Assembly (NCBI GenBank): GCA_030731695.1
Contig: JANQTK010000224.1
Coordinates: 1-10,933 of the forward strand
Direction: 5' to 3'
From: Polaribacter sp.
GTDB lineage: Bacteria; Bacteroidota; Bacteroidia; Flavobacteriales; Flavobacteriaceae
Length of the DNA: 10,933 nucleotides
Every line of letters starts with the position of its first letter. Position 1 is the first letter of the stretch. Positions 1-5,995 of this stretch are shown here, piece after piece. A program made the position numbers and the translations under genes. The notes beneath the pieces are model-generated. The model was not told where the DNA came from and made no database searches. It was given only the letters and a program-made list of their open reading frames with translations.

Positions 1-1715
1 TCATCATCTCTGATATATTCCATACATTCTTCTAGTGAAAAAGCGGTTTTTGGCGCTATTTTCATTGCTTCGTCAGAACCTGTTTTACGCATGTTGGTTA
101 ACTGTTTTCCTTTGATTAGGTTCACAGCCATGTCAGAATCTTTACTATTTTCACCAACAACTTGCCCAATATAAATTTCCTCATTGATATCAATAAAGAA
201 ACTTCCTCTATCTTGTAATCTGTCAATTGCATAGGCTGTTGCTTTTCCTGTTTCCGAAGAAACGATGGCACCTTTTAGGTCTTCAGCAAACTCTCCTTTA
301 AACGGACCGTATTCAGAAAAACGGTGATTGATAATTGCTTTACCAGCAGTAGCTGTCAATATTTTATTTCGCAAACCAATCAATCCTCTTGATGGAATAG
401 TGAATTCTAAATGCTGTAAATCGCCTTTTGGCTCCATCACTAACAAATCGCCTTTTCGTAACGAAACCAAGTTGATAGCTCTTGATGAAACATCTTCAGG
501 AACATCTATTGACAAAGTTTCATAAGGCTCGCTTTTTACACCATCAATGTCTTTCATGATTACTTTTGGTCGTCCAACTTGCAATTCATACCCTTCTCTA
601 CGCATGGTTTCTATCAAAACTGATAAATGTAAAACACCACGTCCATAGACATTAAATTTGTCTTCAGTATCAGTATCTTCAACGCGCAATGCCAAGTTTT
701 TTTCGGTTTCTTTTTTCAAACGATCACGCAAATGACGAGAAGTTACAAACTTTCCTTCTTTTCCGAAAAAAGGTGAATTGTTAATGGTAAACAACATACT
801 CATGGTTGGTTGATCCACTTCAATTCTTGGTAATGCCTCAGGATTTTCAATATCAGCAATCGTATCTCCAATATCAAAACCTTCAATTCCGGTAATGGCA
901 CAAATATCACCACTACGTACTTTTGATACTTTGGCTTTGCCCATTCCTTCGAATACATGCAATTCTTTGATACGCACTTTTTTGAAACTACCATCTGCTT
1001 TACACAACATGTAGTCTTTGTTTTCTTCTAAATCGCCTCTGTAAATTCTTCCAATAGCAATTCTTCCTGTAAATGCAGAAAAATCTAACGAAGTAATTTG
1101 CATTTGAGGTGAACCTTCTCTGTAAGGAGCTTCAGGAATTGACTCGATAACTGCATCAAGTAAATCCATAATATTGTCTTTTGGTTCTTTCCAATCTGTT
1201 GACATCCAACCGTTTTTAGCAGAACCATAAATGGTTGTAAAGTCTAATTGATCTTCAGATGCTTCTAAAGCAAACATCAAATCGAATACTTTTTCGTGAA
1301 CTATGTCTGGCGTACAGTTTTCTTTATCAACTTTGTTGACAACAACAATAGGTGTTAATCCTAATTCAACCGCTTTTCCAAGTACAAAACGAGTTTGTGG
1401 CATAGGACCTTCAAAAGCATCTACTAACAATAGTACACCATCTGCCATTTTTAACACACGCTCTACTTCTCCACCAAAATCGGCGTGACCAGGGGTGTCA
1501 ATTACATTGATTTTTACACCTTTATAAACTACAGACACGTTTTTTGAAAGAATGGTAATTCCTCTTTCACGTTCTAAATCGTTATTGTCTAATAACAATT
1601 CTGTACGTTCTTTACGGTCGTCTAAGATTTTTGCTTGGTCAATAATTTTATCTACTAAAGTTGTTTTTCCGTGGTCAACGTGGGCAATGATTGCGATGTT
1701 TCTAATTGATTGCAT
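1..1715 (-). CDS. typA: Translational GTPase TypA/BipA (3' end cut by window edge)
   Basis: This is a ribosome-associated translation-factor GTPase of the EF-G/LepA class, involved in 50S subunit assembly and in growth under stress or cold. The frame starts with ATG at 1713-1715 and stays open to the left edge, giving 571 complete codons. The family is usually about 600 residues, so only some 30 C-terminal residues are missing. All G-domain motifs are readable: G1 AHVDHGKTT (residues 11-19), G2 RGIT (51-54), G3 DTPGH (73-77), G4 NKVD (127-130) and G5 GSAK (164-167). After the G domain come a domain-II beta barrel and the EF-G-like C-terminal domains, including FTIPSRGLIGLRNKI, typical of TypA rather than LepA. 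The start follows directly from the conserved N-terminus MQSIRNIAIIAHVDHGKTT. The gene has its own -7 element 22 bases upstream and is separated by 158 bases from the gene before it, so it is probably transcribed alone. Confidence 0.97.
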   Translation of the reverse strand, partial: MQSIRNIAIIAHVDHGKTTLVDKIIDQAKILDDRKERTELLLDNNDLERERGITILSKNVSVVYKGVKINVIDTPGHADFGGEVERVLKMADGVLLLVDAFEGPMPQTRFVLGKAVELGLTPIVVVNKVDKENCTPDIVHEKVFDLMFALEASEDQLDFTTIYGSAKNGWMSTDWKEPKDNIMDLLDAVIESIPEAPYREGSPQMQITSLDFSAFTGRIAIGRIYRGDLEENKDYMLCKADGSFKKVRIKELHVFEGMGKAKVSKVRSGDICAITGIEGFDIGDTIADIENPEALPRIEVDQPTMSMLFTINNSPFFGKEGKFVTSRHLRDRLKKETEKNLALRVEDTDTEDKFNVYGRGVLHLSVLIETMRREGYELQVGRPKVIMKDIDGVKSEPYETLSIDVPEDVSSRAINLVSLRKGDLLVMEPKGDLQHLEFTIPSRGLIGLRNKILTATAGKAIINHRFSEYGPFKGEFAEDLKGAIVSSETGKATAYAIDRLQDRGSFFIDINEEIYIGQVVGENSKDSDMAVNLIKGKQLTNMRKTGSDEAMKIAPKTAFSLEECMEYIRDD

Positions 1716-1737
1716 AAGTGCGTTCTAAAATTTCGTG

Positions 1738-1745
1738 CAAAAGTA
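1738..1745 (-). promoter_or_regulatory. Candidate -7 promoter element for typA
   Basis: Read on the minus strand this is TACTTTTG, an exact match to the Bacteroidota -7 consensus TAnnTTTG. It ends 22 bases before the typA ATG, which would give a leader of roughly 15 bases. I see no convincing -33 TTTG at the expected distance, so the call rests on the -7 match and its position. Confidence 0.55.
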
Positions 1746-1818
1746 GTGCTTTATAAGGAATTACACGAATTTATAAATGATTAATTTATTTGTTGGTTTT
1801 GAATGAGTTTTTAGCTGT

Positions 1819-1853
1819 AAAAATAAGTATAACTATTTATTTACAAGTTACTT
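1819..1853 (-). terminator. Weak candidate terminator after the PRODH/LETM1-like unit
   Basis: On the minus strand, 21 bases beyond the stop of the LETM1-like gene, AAGTAACT (1853-1846) can pair with AGTTATACTT (1834-1825). This makes an 8-bp stem with a 2-base bulge and an 11-base loop. One base further lies a run of five T (1823-1819). The stem is AT-rich and imperfect, so it may be weak. Its place between the stop codon and the separate typA promoter is right for a terminator. Confidence 0.35.
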
Positions 1854-1873
1854 AAATAGAATGTAAAGTTTGC

Positions 1874-2176
1874 TTATAATGTTGGTTTTTCTTTTGTAGG
1901 ATCATCTCTAAATGCAGATGGTAAAATATCTGGAATCAATTTAATCAACAAAGGCAGCAATAAGGTTCCACCAGGCAATATAAAAACGGTCAATGCAGGA
2001 ATGGTTTTACAGATGTCAATTAAGTGGATTTTTATTTTTTCCTTTTCCTCTTCATTGAGTTTTGCATGTGTTGATTTTTTAATTAAACGCATTGCTTCTT
2101 TGCTTTGAGACAATTCTTGATACAATCGCAATTTGTTTCTTTGCAACAATGCTTTGATTTCGTCTTTTGTCAACAT
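1874..2176 (-). CDS. Small LETM1-like domain membrane protein
   Basis: This 100-residue protein has a highly charged helical N-terminal half (about residues 1-52, rich in K, E, R and Q). A hydrophobic segment follows (about 55-83), then a short polar tail. Residues 67-89 contain LPGG followed by LLLPLLIKLIP and LPSAF. They closely resemble the LETM1 segment of the form LP.[AL][VI]K[LF].P.[ML]LPS[TA]F. LETM1 is a mitochondrial inner-membrane cation/proton exchanger or ribosome-anchoring protein. The similarity is seen in the sequence; a matching function here is only possible, since the protein is far smaller than LETM1 and may keep just its membrane hairpin and adjoining helices. The ATG follows the proline dehydrogenase TAA with no base between (TAAATG), so the two are almost surely co-transcribed and translationally coupled. 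I know of no established function for such small versions. Confidence 0.8.
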   Translation of the reverse strand: MLTKDEIKALLQRNKLRLYQELSQSKEAMRLIKKSTHAKLNEEEKEKIKIHLIDICKTIPALTVFILPGGTLLLPLLIKLIPDILPSAFRDDPTKEKPTL

Positions 2177-3340
2177 TTATAATTTTCGTCGCTTGCGCTC
2201 AGTTTGTAAAAGATTCAATTCTCTACTGGTTTGTCCTGCAACAGACGTATTTTCTTCTGCTCTTCGAATCAAATAAGGCATCACATCACGCACAGGACCA
2301 AAAGGTAGGTATTTGGCAACGTTATACCCTTCTTTGGCAAGATTAAAACTGATGTGATCGCTCATGCCAAACAATTGTCCAAACCACATGCGTTTATCAT
2401 CTTTGGTAATTTGATATTTTGCAGCCAATTCGATCAACAAATACGAACTGTTTTCATTGTGTGTACCTGCAAACAAGGCCATTTTTGGATGTTCCATGAT
2501 AAAATTAATGGCAGCATCATAACTTTCGTCTGTATCTTTTTTTGTGTCGCAAATTGGAGAAGGATAGCCTTTTTCTTCGGCTCTTTCGCGTTCTTTTTCC
2601 ATGTAAGCACCTCTTACCACTTTCATTCCGATATGATATCCTTTTTCTTGGGCTTTGGCATATACTTTTTTCAAATAGTCCATTCTGTCATGTCTGTACA
2701 TTTGTAAAGTATTGAAAACAATGGCTTTGTCTTTATTATACGTTTCCATCAACTCTTCAATCAAAGCATCAGCTGCATCTTGCATCCAACTTTCTTCAGC
2801 ATCAATTAAAATAGGAACATTTTTTACTTGAGCTGTTTTACAGGCTTTATGAAAACGGGCTACTACCCTATTCCATTCTTCATTTTCTTTGGCAGTCAAT
2901 GATTTTTTTTCAGTGATTTTTTGATACAAGGCAAAACGACCAAATCCTGTAGGTTTAAAAACTGCAAAGGGAATGGATTTCTTTTCACCACAAAAATCAA
3001 GGATTTTTAAAATCTTTTCTAAAGCATCATCAAAACTTGCTTCTTCGTCTTTTCCTTCCACAGAATAGTCTAAAACGCTGTGAACATTGCCATCTGCGTA
3101 CATTTTTTCGATGACAGGCAAGCAATCTTCTTCGGTAACTCCGCCACAAAAATGATCAAAAACAGTAGAACGTATCAAGCCTTCAATTGGTAAATGTGCT
3201 TTCAAAGCAAAATTAGTCACTGCAGATCCAATACGAACCATAGGCTCGTTTTGTATCATTCGAAATAAAAAATAGGCACGCTCTAATTGTGAATCAGATT
3301 TTAAAGAAAATGCAACCTGAGTATTATCAAAAAGTTTCAT
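2177..3340 (-). CDS. Proline dehydrogenase (mitochondrial-type, monofunctional)
   Basis: This FAD-dependent enzyme oxidises L-proline to delta-1-pyrroline-5-carboxylate and passes electrons to the quinone pool, the first step of proline catabolism. At 387 residues it is a standalone PRODH, not a PutA fusion; no P5C dehydrogenase gene lies in the window. Family motifs appear in order: LDYSVEG (90-96), DAEESW (180-185), NTLQMYRHDR (210-219), KVVRGAYMEKER (240-251), THNE (293-296), QLFGMSDH (322-329), KYLPFGPV (343-350) and PYLIRRAEEN (355-364). The last includes the paired arginines expected to bind the proline carboxylate. The pattern is closer to mitochondrial PRODH than to the short Thermus type. 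The start at 3340 is supported by an exact -7 element 26 bases upstream. It is the first gene of a unit with the LETM1-like gene and diverges from aroB. Confidence 0.95.
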   Translation of the reverse strand: MKLFDNTQVAFSLKSDSQLERAYFLFRMIQNEPMVRIGSAVTNFALKAHLPIEGLIRSTVFDHFCGGVTEEDCLPVIEKMYADGNVHSVLDYSVEGKDEEASFDDALEKILKILDFCGEKKSIPFAVFKPTGFGRFALYQKITEKKSLTAKENEEWNRVVARFHKACKTAQVKNVPILIDAEESWMQDAADALIEELMETYNKDKAIVFNTLQMYRHDRMDYLKKVYAKAQEKGYHIGMKVVRGAYMEKERERAEEKGYPSPICDTKKDTDESYDAAINFIMEHPKMALFAGTHNENSSYLLIELAAKYQITKDDKRMWFGQLFGMSDHISFNLAKEGYNVAKYLPFGPVRDVMPYLIRRAEENTSVAGQTSRELNLLQTERKRRKL

Positions 3341-3366
3341 AAAATTGAATACAAATAATTTGACAA

Positions 3367-3374
3367 CAAAGATA
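3367..3374 (-). promoter_or_regulatory. Candidate -7 promoter element for proline dehydrogenase
   Basis: The minus strand reads TATCTTTG, an exact TAnnTTTG match, ending 26 bases before the ATG at 3340. This would give a leader of about 20 bases. The element sits in the 95-base divergent region with aroB. For aroB, on the plus strand, the nearest candidate is TTAATTTG at 3408-3415, with one mismatch and lying 20 bases before its ATG. A clear -33 element is not visible for either. Confidence 0.55.
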
Positions 3375-3435
3375 GTTCAACAGTACAAATAATTAAATTA
3401 TTTCTTTTTAATTTGTGCATCCAAAATAGATATTC

Positions 3436-4494
3436 ATGCAAACGATTGAAGCAGCCACTTATCCAGTACATTTTCATCAAAAAGGATACACAGCACTTAC
3501 AAAATTATTGACAGATAAAAAGTATTCAAGTATTTTTATTTTGGTTGATGAAAATACAGTAACTCATTGTTATCCAGTATTTATTGAAAATTTACAGTCT
3601 TCTTTTAATTTTCAACTGATTCAAATTCCATCAGGTGAAATCCATAAAAATTTGGAAACCTGTGTTACTGTTTGGAATAAAATAACGGATCTTGGTGCTG
3701 ACAGAAAAAGTCTATTTATTACTTTAGGCGGTGGTGTTATCACTGATTTAGGTGGATTTGTAGCCTCTTGTTTTAAGCGTGGAATTGATTTTGTAAACAT
3801 TCCAACTACACTATTGTCTATGGTCGATGCTTCTGTGGGTGGAAAAACAGGTGTTGATTTGGGGGTATTGAAAAACCAAATTGGTTTGTTTGCAAATCCA
3901 CAAATGGTGATTGTTGATGATGCTTATTTGAATACTTTATCTCCTCGCGAAGTGACTTCGGGAATGGCAGAAATTATCAAATATGGATTGACTTATGATA
4001 TGAAACTATTCAATCAAATAAAAGAGTCTAAAGACCATAAAATCAATAAATTAATACATAGATCTATTGAGATAAAAAACGAAGTAGTTTTGCAAGATCC
4101 TAAAGAAAAACACCTGCGCAAAATATTAAATTTTGGACATACTTTGGGACATGCTATTGAGTCTTTTTACCTAGAATCATCAACCAAAGAAACACTAACT
4201 CATGGCGAAGCAATTGCCATCGGAATGATTTGCGAAAGTTATATGTCTTTTAAAACGTTGAATTTTGCCGAGAAAAAAGTCGCTGAAATCAAAGAAACGA
4301 TTTTGAGTATTTATCCTAAAATTCAGCTACTCTCAGAAGATTTCCCTGCAATTTTAGACTATCTAAAACACGATAAGAAAAATGTCAATGGACATGTAAA
4401 TTTTGTATTGCTATTCGATTTTGAAGACTATAAAATTGATTGTAAAGTGACTGATGAGTTGATTATGGAAAGTATGGATTACTACAATTTGTAG
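3436..4494 (+). CDS. aroB: 3-dehydroquinate synthase
   Basis: AroB converts 3-deoxy-D-arabino-heptulosonate 7-phosphate to 3-dehydroquinate, the second step of the shikimate pathway to aromatic amino acids. It is a cytosolic enzyme that uses NAD and a divalent metal. At 352 residues it has normal family length. The NAD-binding part shows IPSGE (65-69) and GGGVITDLGGF (98-108). The active-site region shows PTTLLSMVDASVGGKTG (123-139) and KNQIG (146-150). The metal ligands are identifiable by family comparison: Glu179 in GMAEIIKYG, His235 in NFGHTLGHAIE and His256 in THGEA. His239 is the probable catalytic histidine. All are intact, so the enzyme should be active. The gene is transcribed alone between divergent proline dehydrogenase and the convergent cold-shock gene; no other shikimate gene is nearby. 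Confidence 0.97.
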   Translation: MQTIEAATYPVHFHQKGYTALTKLLTDKKYSSIFILVDENTVTHCYPVFIENLQSSFNFQLIQIPSGEIHKNLETCVTVWNKITDLGADRKSLFITLGGGVITDLGGFVASCFKRGIDFVNIPTTLLSMVDASVGGKTGVDLGVLKNQIGLFANPQMVIVDDAYLNTLSPREVTSGMAEIIKYGLTYDMKLFNQIKESKDHKINKLIHRSIEIKNEVVLQDPKEKHLRKILNFGHTLGHAIESFYLESSTKETLTHGEAIAIGMICESYMSFKTLNFAEKKVAEIKETILSIYPKIQLLSEDFPAILDYLKHDKKNVNGHVNFVLLFDFEDYKIDCKVTDELIMESMDYYNL

Positions 4495-4550
4495 TTTAAA
4501 ATTCAATATTTAAAGTACAAGGTTTGTTAAAAAGATAACTATTTGGCATA

Positions 4551-4583
4551 AAAAAAACGTGTAAAAAATAAATTTTACACGTT
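4551..4583 (-). terminator. Rho-independent terminator of the cold-shock gene
   Basis: A perfect 11-bp stem (AACGTGTAAAA at 4556-4566 pairing with TTTTACACGTT at 4573-4583) encloses a 6-base loop. Read on the minus strand the stem is followed by a T run (4555-4551), so it terminates transcription from the cold-shock gene, whose stop lies 41 bases before it. On the plus strand the stem is followed by ATATTAG rather than a T tract, so any role in ending aroB transcripts would be secondary. Confidence 0.8.
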
Positions 4584-4623
4584 ATATTAGTTTAAGTATT
4601 ATTCAAATAAAGAATCTAATTAC

Positions 4624-5076
4624 TTAGATTTTTGTCACTTTTACTGCATTCATTCCACGCATTCCTTTTTCTAATTCAAAAGAAACTTTATCGTTCTCTG
4701 CAATTTGATCAATCAAACCACTAACGTGCGTAAAATATTTTTCGTTGTTTTCGATATCAATGATAAAACCAAATCCTTTCGAAGTATCAAAAAAGGAAAC
4801 TTTTCCTTTTCTAACAGGGTCTTCTTGTGGTAAATCTTCTTTTTTCGTTACAGAAATTTGAATATCTTCCAATTCATATACTACTTTCATTGTTGGATCT
4901 GGTGGAGAATCTGTTAAGTTTCCATTGTGATCAACATAAGCAAACTGGATTCCTCCTGTGCCATTTTCTTCTTTGTCCGCTTTTCTAGCGTCCATTTTTT
5001 TTTGTTTATCCAAACGTTTCTTTAAACGTTTTTTCTCTTTTTCGGTTTTACTAAAGGTTTGTTGCGATTTAGCCAT
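4624..5076 (-). CDS. Cold-shock-domain protein with basic N-terminal extension
   Basis: This 150-residue protein has a CspA-type cold-shock domain at its C-terminus (about 88-150), an OB fold that binds single-stranded RNA or DNA. RNP1 is intact as KGFGFI (100-105). RNP2 appears as YFTHVS (114-119), a variant of the usual VFVHFS that keeps the Phe and His. The N-terminal 36 residues are dominated by Lys, Arg and Glu in a predicted charged helix (KTEKEKKRLKKRLDKQKK within 10-27). A short acidic/Pro-containing linker (about 37-87) follows. Such extended CSD proteins are known in Bacteroidota and differ from the 70-residue stand-alone CspA. An RNA-chaperone role is inferred from the domain; the basic head probably adds nonspecific nucleic-acid or ribosome contacts. 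The gene is monocistronic, with its own terminator and a leader of about 100 bases. Confidence 0.9.
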   Translation of the reverse strand: MAKSQQTFSKTEKEKKRLKKRLDKQKKMDARKADKEENGTGGIQFAYVDHNGNLTDSPPDPTMKVVYELEDIQISVTKKEDLPQEDPVRKGKVSFFDTSKGFGFIIDIENNEKYFTHVSGLIDQIAENDKVSFELEKGMRGMNAVKVTKI

Positions 5077-5106
5077 TTAAAATATAAAGTATTCGTATTA
5101 ATAATG

Positions 5107-5130
5107 CTGTTAAGTTAAAATACTTAACGG
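5107..5130 (-). promoter_or_regulatory. Hairpin in the leader of the cold-shock gene
   Basis: A perfect 7-bp inverted repeat (GTTAAGT at 5109-5115 with ACTTAAC at 5122-5128) encloses a 6-base loop. It can extend by two further pairs at the base, one of them G-U. It lies 31 bases upstream of the start codon, within the predicted untranslated leader. Cold-shock genes such as E. coli cspA use structured leaders to control translation by temperature, so a similar role is possible. It could equally be a DNA operator, and the stem is AT-rich and weak. Confidence 0.4.
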
Positions 5131-5187
5131 AAAATGAGATAAACACTAAAGTTATTCTAAGTTGGATGTGAAGTATTTTTTAAAATG

Positions 5188-5195
5188 CAAATATA
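5188..5195 (-). promoter_or_regulatory. Candidate -7 promoter element for the cold-shock gene
   Basis: The minus strand reads TATATTTG, an exact TAnnTTTG match and the only exact one between the gene and the divergent TetR gene. It lies 111 bases before the ATG, so the transcript would start near 5180 and carry a leader of about 105 bases. No convincing -33 element is seen. Confidence 0.5.
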
Positions 5196-5285
5196 TGCAT
5201 AATAATCGATATAATTTACACTTTTTAGATATGTTAAAAAAAATATAAAATACAATTCTTTACCTTAGAATGATAGCAATACTAT

Positions 5286-5293
5286 TATATTTG
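5286..5293 (+). promoter_or_regulatory. Candidate -7 promoter element of the TetR/ABC/HlyD/TolC operon
   Basis: TATATTTG is an exact TAnnTTTG match ending 18 bases before the ATG at 5312, giving a leader of about 10 bases. It lies downstream of the alternative ATG at 5270, which would therefore be untranscribed from this promoter. This is the main argument for the downstream start of the TetR gene. A -33 TTTG is not evident at the usual spacing. Confidence 0.6.
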
Positions 5294-5304
5294 CAACCAA
5301 ATAT
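5287..5304. promoter_or_regulatory. Putative TetR operator (18-bp inverted repeat)
   Basis: ATATTTG (5287-5293), a CAAC spacer and CAAATAT (5298-5304) form a perfect 7-7 inverted repeat. The left arm covers seven of the eight -7 bases and the right arm covers the expected transcription start. Dimeric TetR-family repressors typically bind such sites and block their own promoter. The repeat is seen directly; its use by the adjacent regulator is inference. Confidence 0.5.
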
Positions 5305-5311
5305 TTTGATA

Positions 5312-5995
5312 ATGAAAAATTTATTGTCTGTCCTTAAAATTGCTGTCCCTGATAAAATTTTTATCAAGGATCCTGAGACTTCCGACCTCGGAAAAAAAAT
5401 CATTGAACACAGTATTTATCTAATTGATGAAGTTGGTTTTGAAAGTTTTACTTTTAAAAAATTGGGTTTAAAAATAGGCTCAAACGAAAGTTCTATTTAC
5501 AGATATTTTGAAAGTAAACACAAACTGTTGCTATATTTAACCTCTTGGTATTGGGCTTGGTTGGAATATCAATTGGTTATTGAAACCTTCAGTATTTCTG
5601 ATGCTAAAGAAAAACTAGAAAAAGCCATCTTGATTGCAACAAGAACTGTTGAAGAGGATTCTAATTTTTCTCACATAAACGAAACCTTGTTATATAAGAT
5701 TATTGTAAATGAAAGTTCAAAATCATTTTTAACTAAAAATGTTCAAGAAGAAAATAAAAGCGGTTACTTTGAGGTATACAAACGTTTGGTTACAAGAATA
5801 GAAGAAATGATTTTAAGTATCAAACCTTCTTATCCTTTTGCTTTAAGTTTATCAAGTACTATTATTGAGGGTAGTTTGCATCAACATTTTTTACAAGAAC
5901 ACTTCCCTTCAATCACAAATTGTGGTAAAGAAATTACACCCACAATATTTTATATAGATTTAGTTTCAAAAACATTAGCAAACTCAAATGAATAA
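5312..5995 (+). CDS. TetR/AcrR-family transcriptional regulator
   Basis: This regulator, 227 residues from the chosen ATG, has an N-terminal DNA-binding domain with the TetR helix-turn-helix at about residues 44-65 (FTFKKLGLKIGSNESSIYRYF). SSIYRYFESKHKLL matches the family's recognition-helix consensus, where a Y-x-[YH]-F follows the turn. The C-terminal part (about 72-227) is helical, opens with an aromatic-rich segment LTSWYWAWLEYQ and should bind a ligand and form the dimer; the ligand is unknown. A longer frame begins at 5270, but its 14 extra residues are hydrophobic and atypical, and the -7 element lies inside them, so 5312 is preferred. Its stop overlaps the start of the ABC gene by 8 bases, indicating co-transcription and translational coupling. 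It is probably an autorepressor of the export operon. Confidence 0.88.
   Translation: MKNLLSVLKIAVPDKIFIKDPETSDLGKKIIEHSIYLIDEVGFESFTFKKLGLKIGSNESSIYRYFESKHKLLLYLTSWYWAWLEYQLVIETFSISDAKEKLEKAILIATRTVEEDSNFSHINETLLYKIIVNESSKSFLTKNVQEENKSGYFEVYKRLVTRIEEMILSIKPSYPFALSLSSTIIEGSLHQHFLQEHFPSITNCGKEITPTIFYIDLVSKTLANSNE

Noticed and set aside
328..1488. Short open frames on both strands within typA (328-525, 800-994, 1303-1488)
   Set aside because: All overlap the well-supported typA frame and encode low-complexity products with no recognisable domain.
2354..2707. 117-codon open frame on the plus strand
   Set aside because: It lies wholly antisense to the proline dehydrogenase gene, its product is Phe/Cys/His-rich with no family features, and the minus-strand protein carries all the expected motifs.
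4551..4583. Hairpin as the terminator of aroB
   Set aside because: In the plus direction the stem lacks a T tract, while in the minus direction it is followed by a T run, so it was assigned to the cold-shock gene.
5270..5311. Upstream ATG extending the TetR protein by 14 residues
   Set aside because: The extra residues are hydrophobic and atypical for the family, and the exact -7 element and inverted repeat lie inside this stretch; the ATG at 5312 sits at a normal distance from them.
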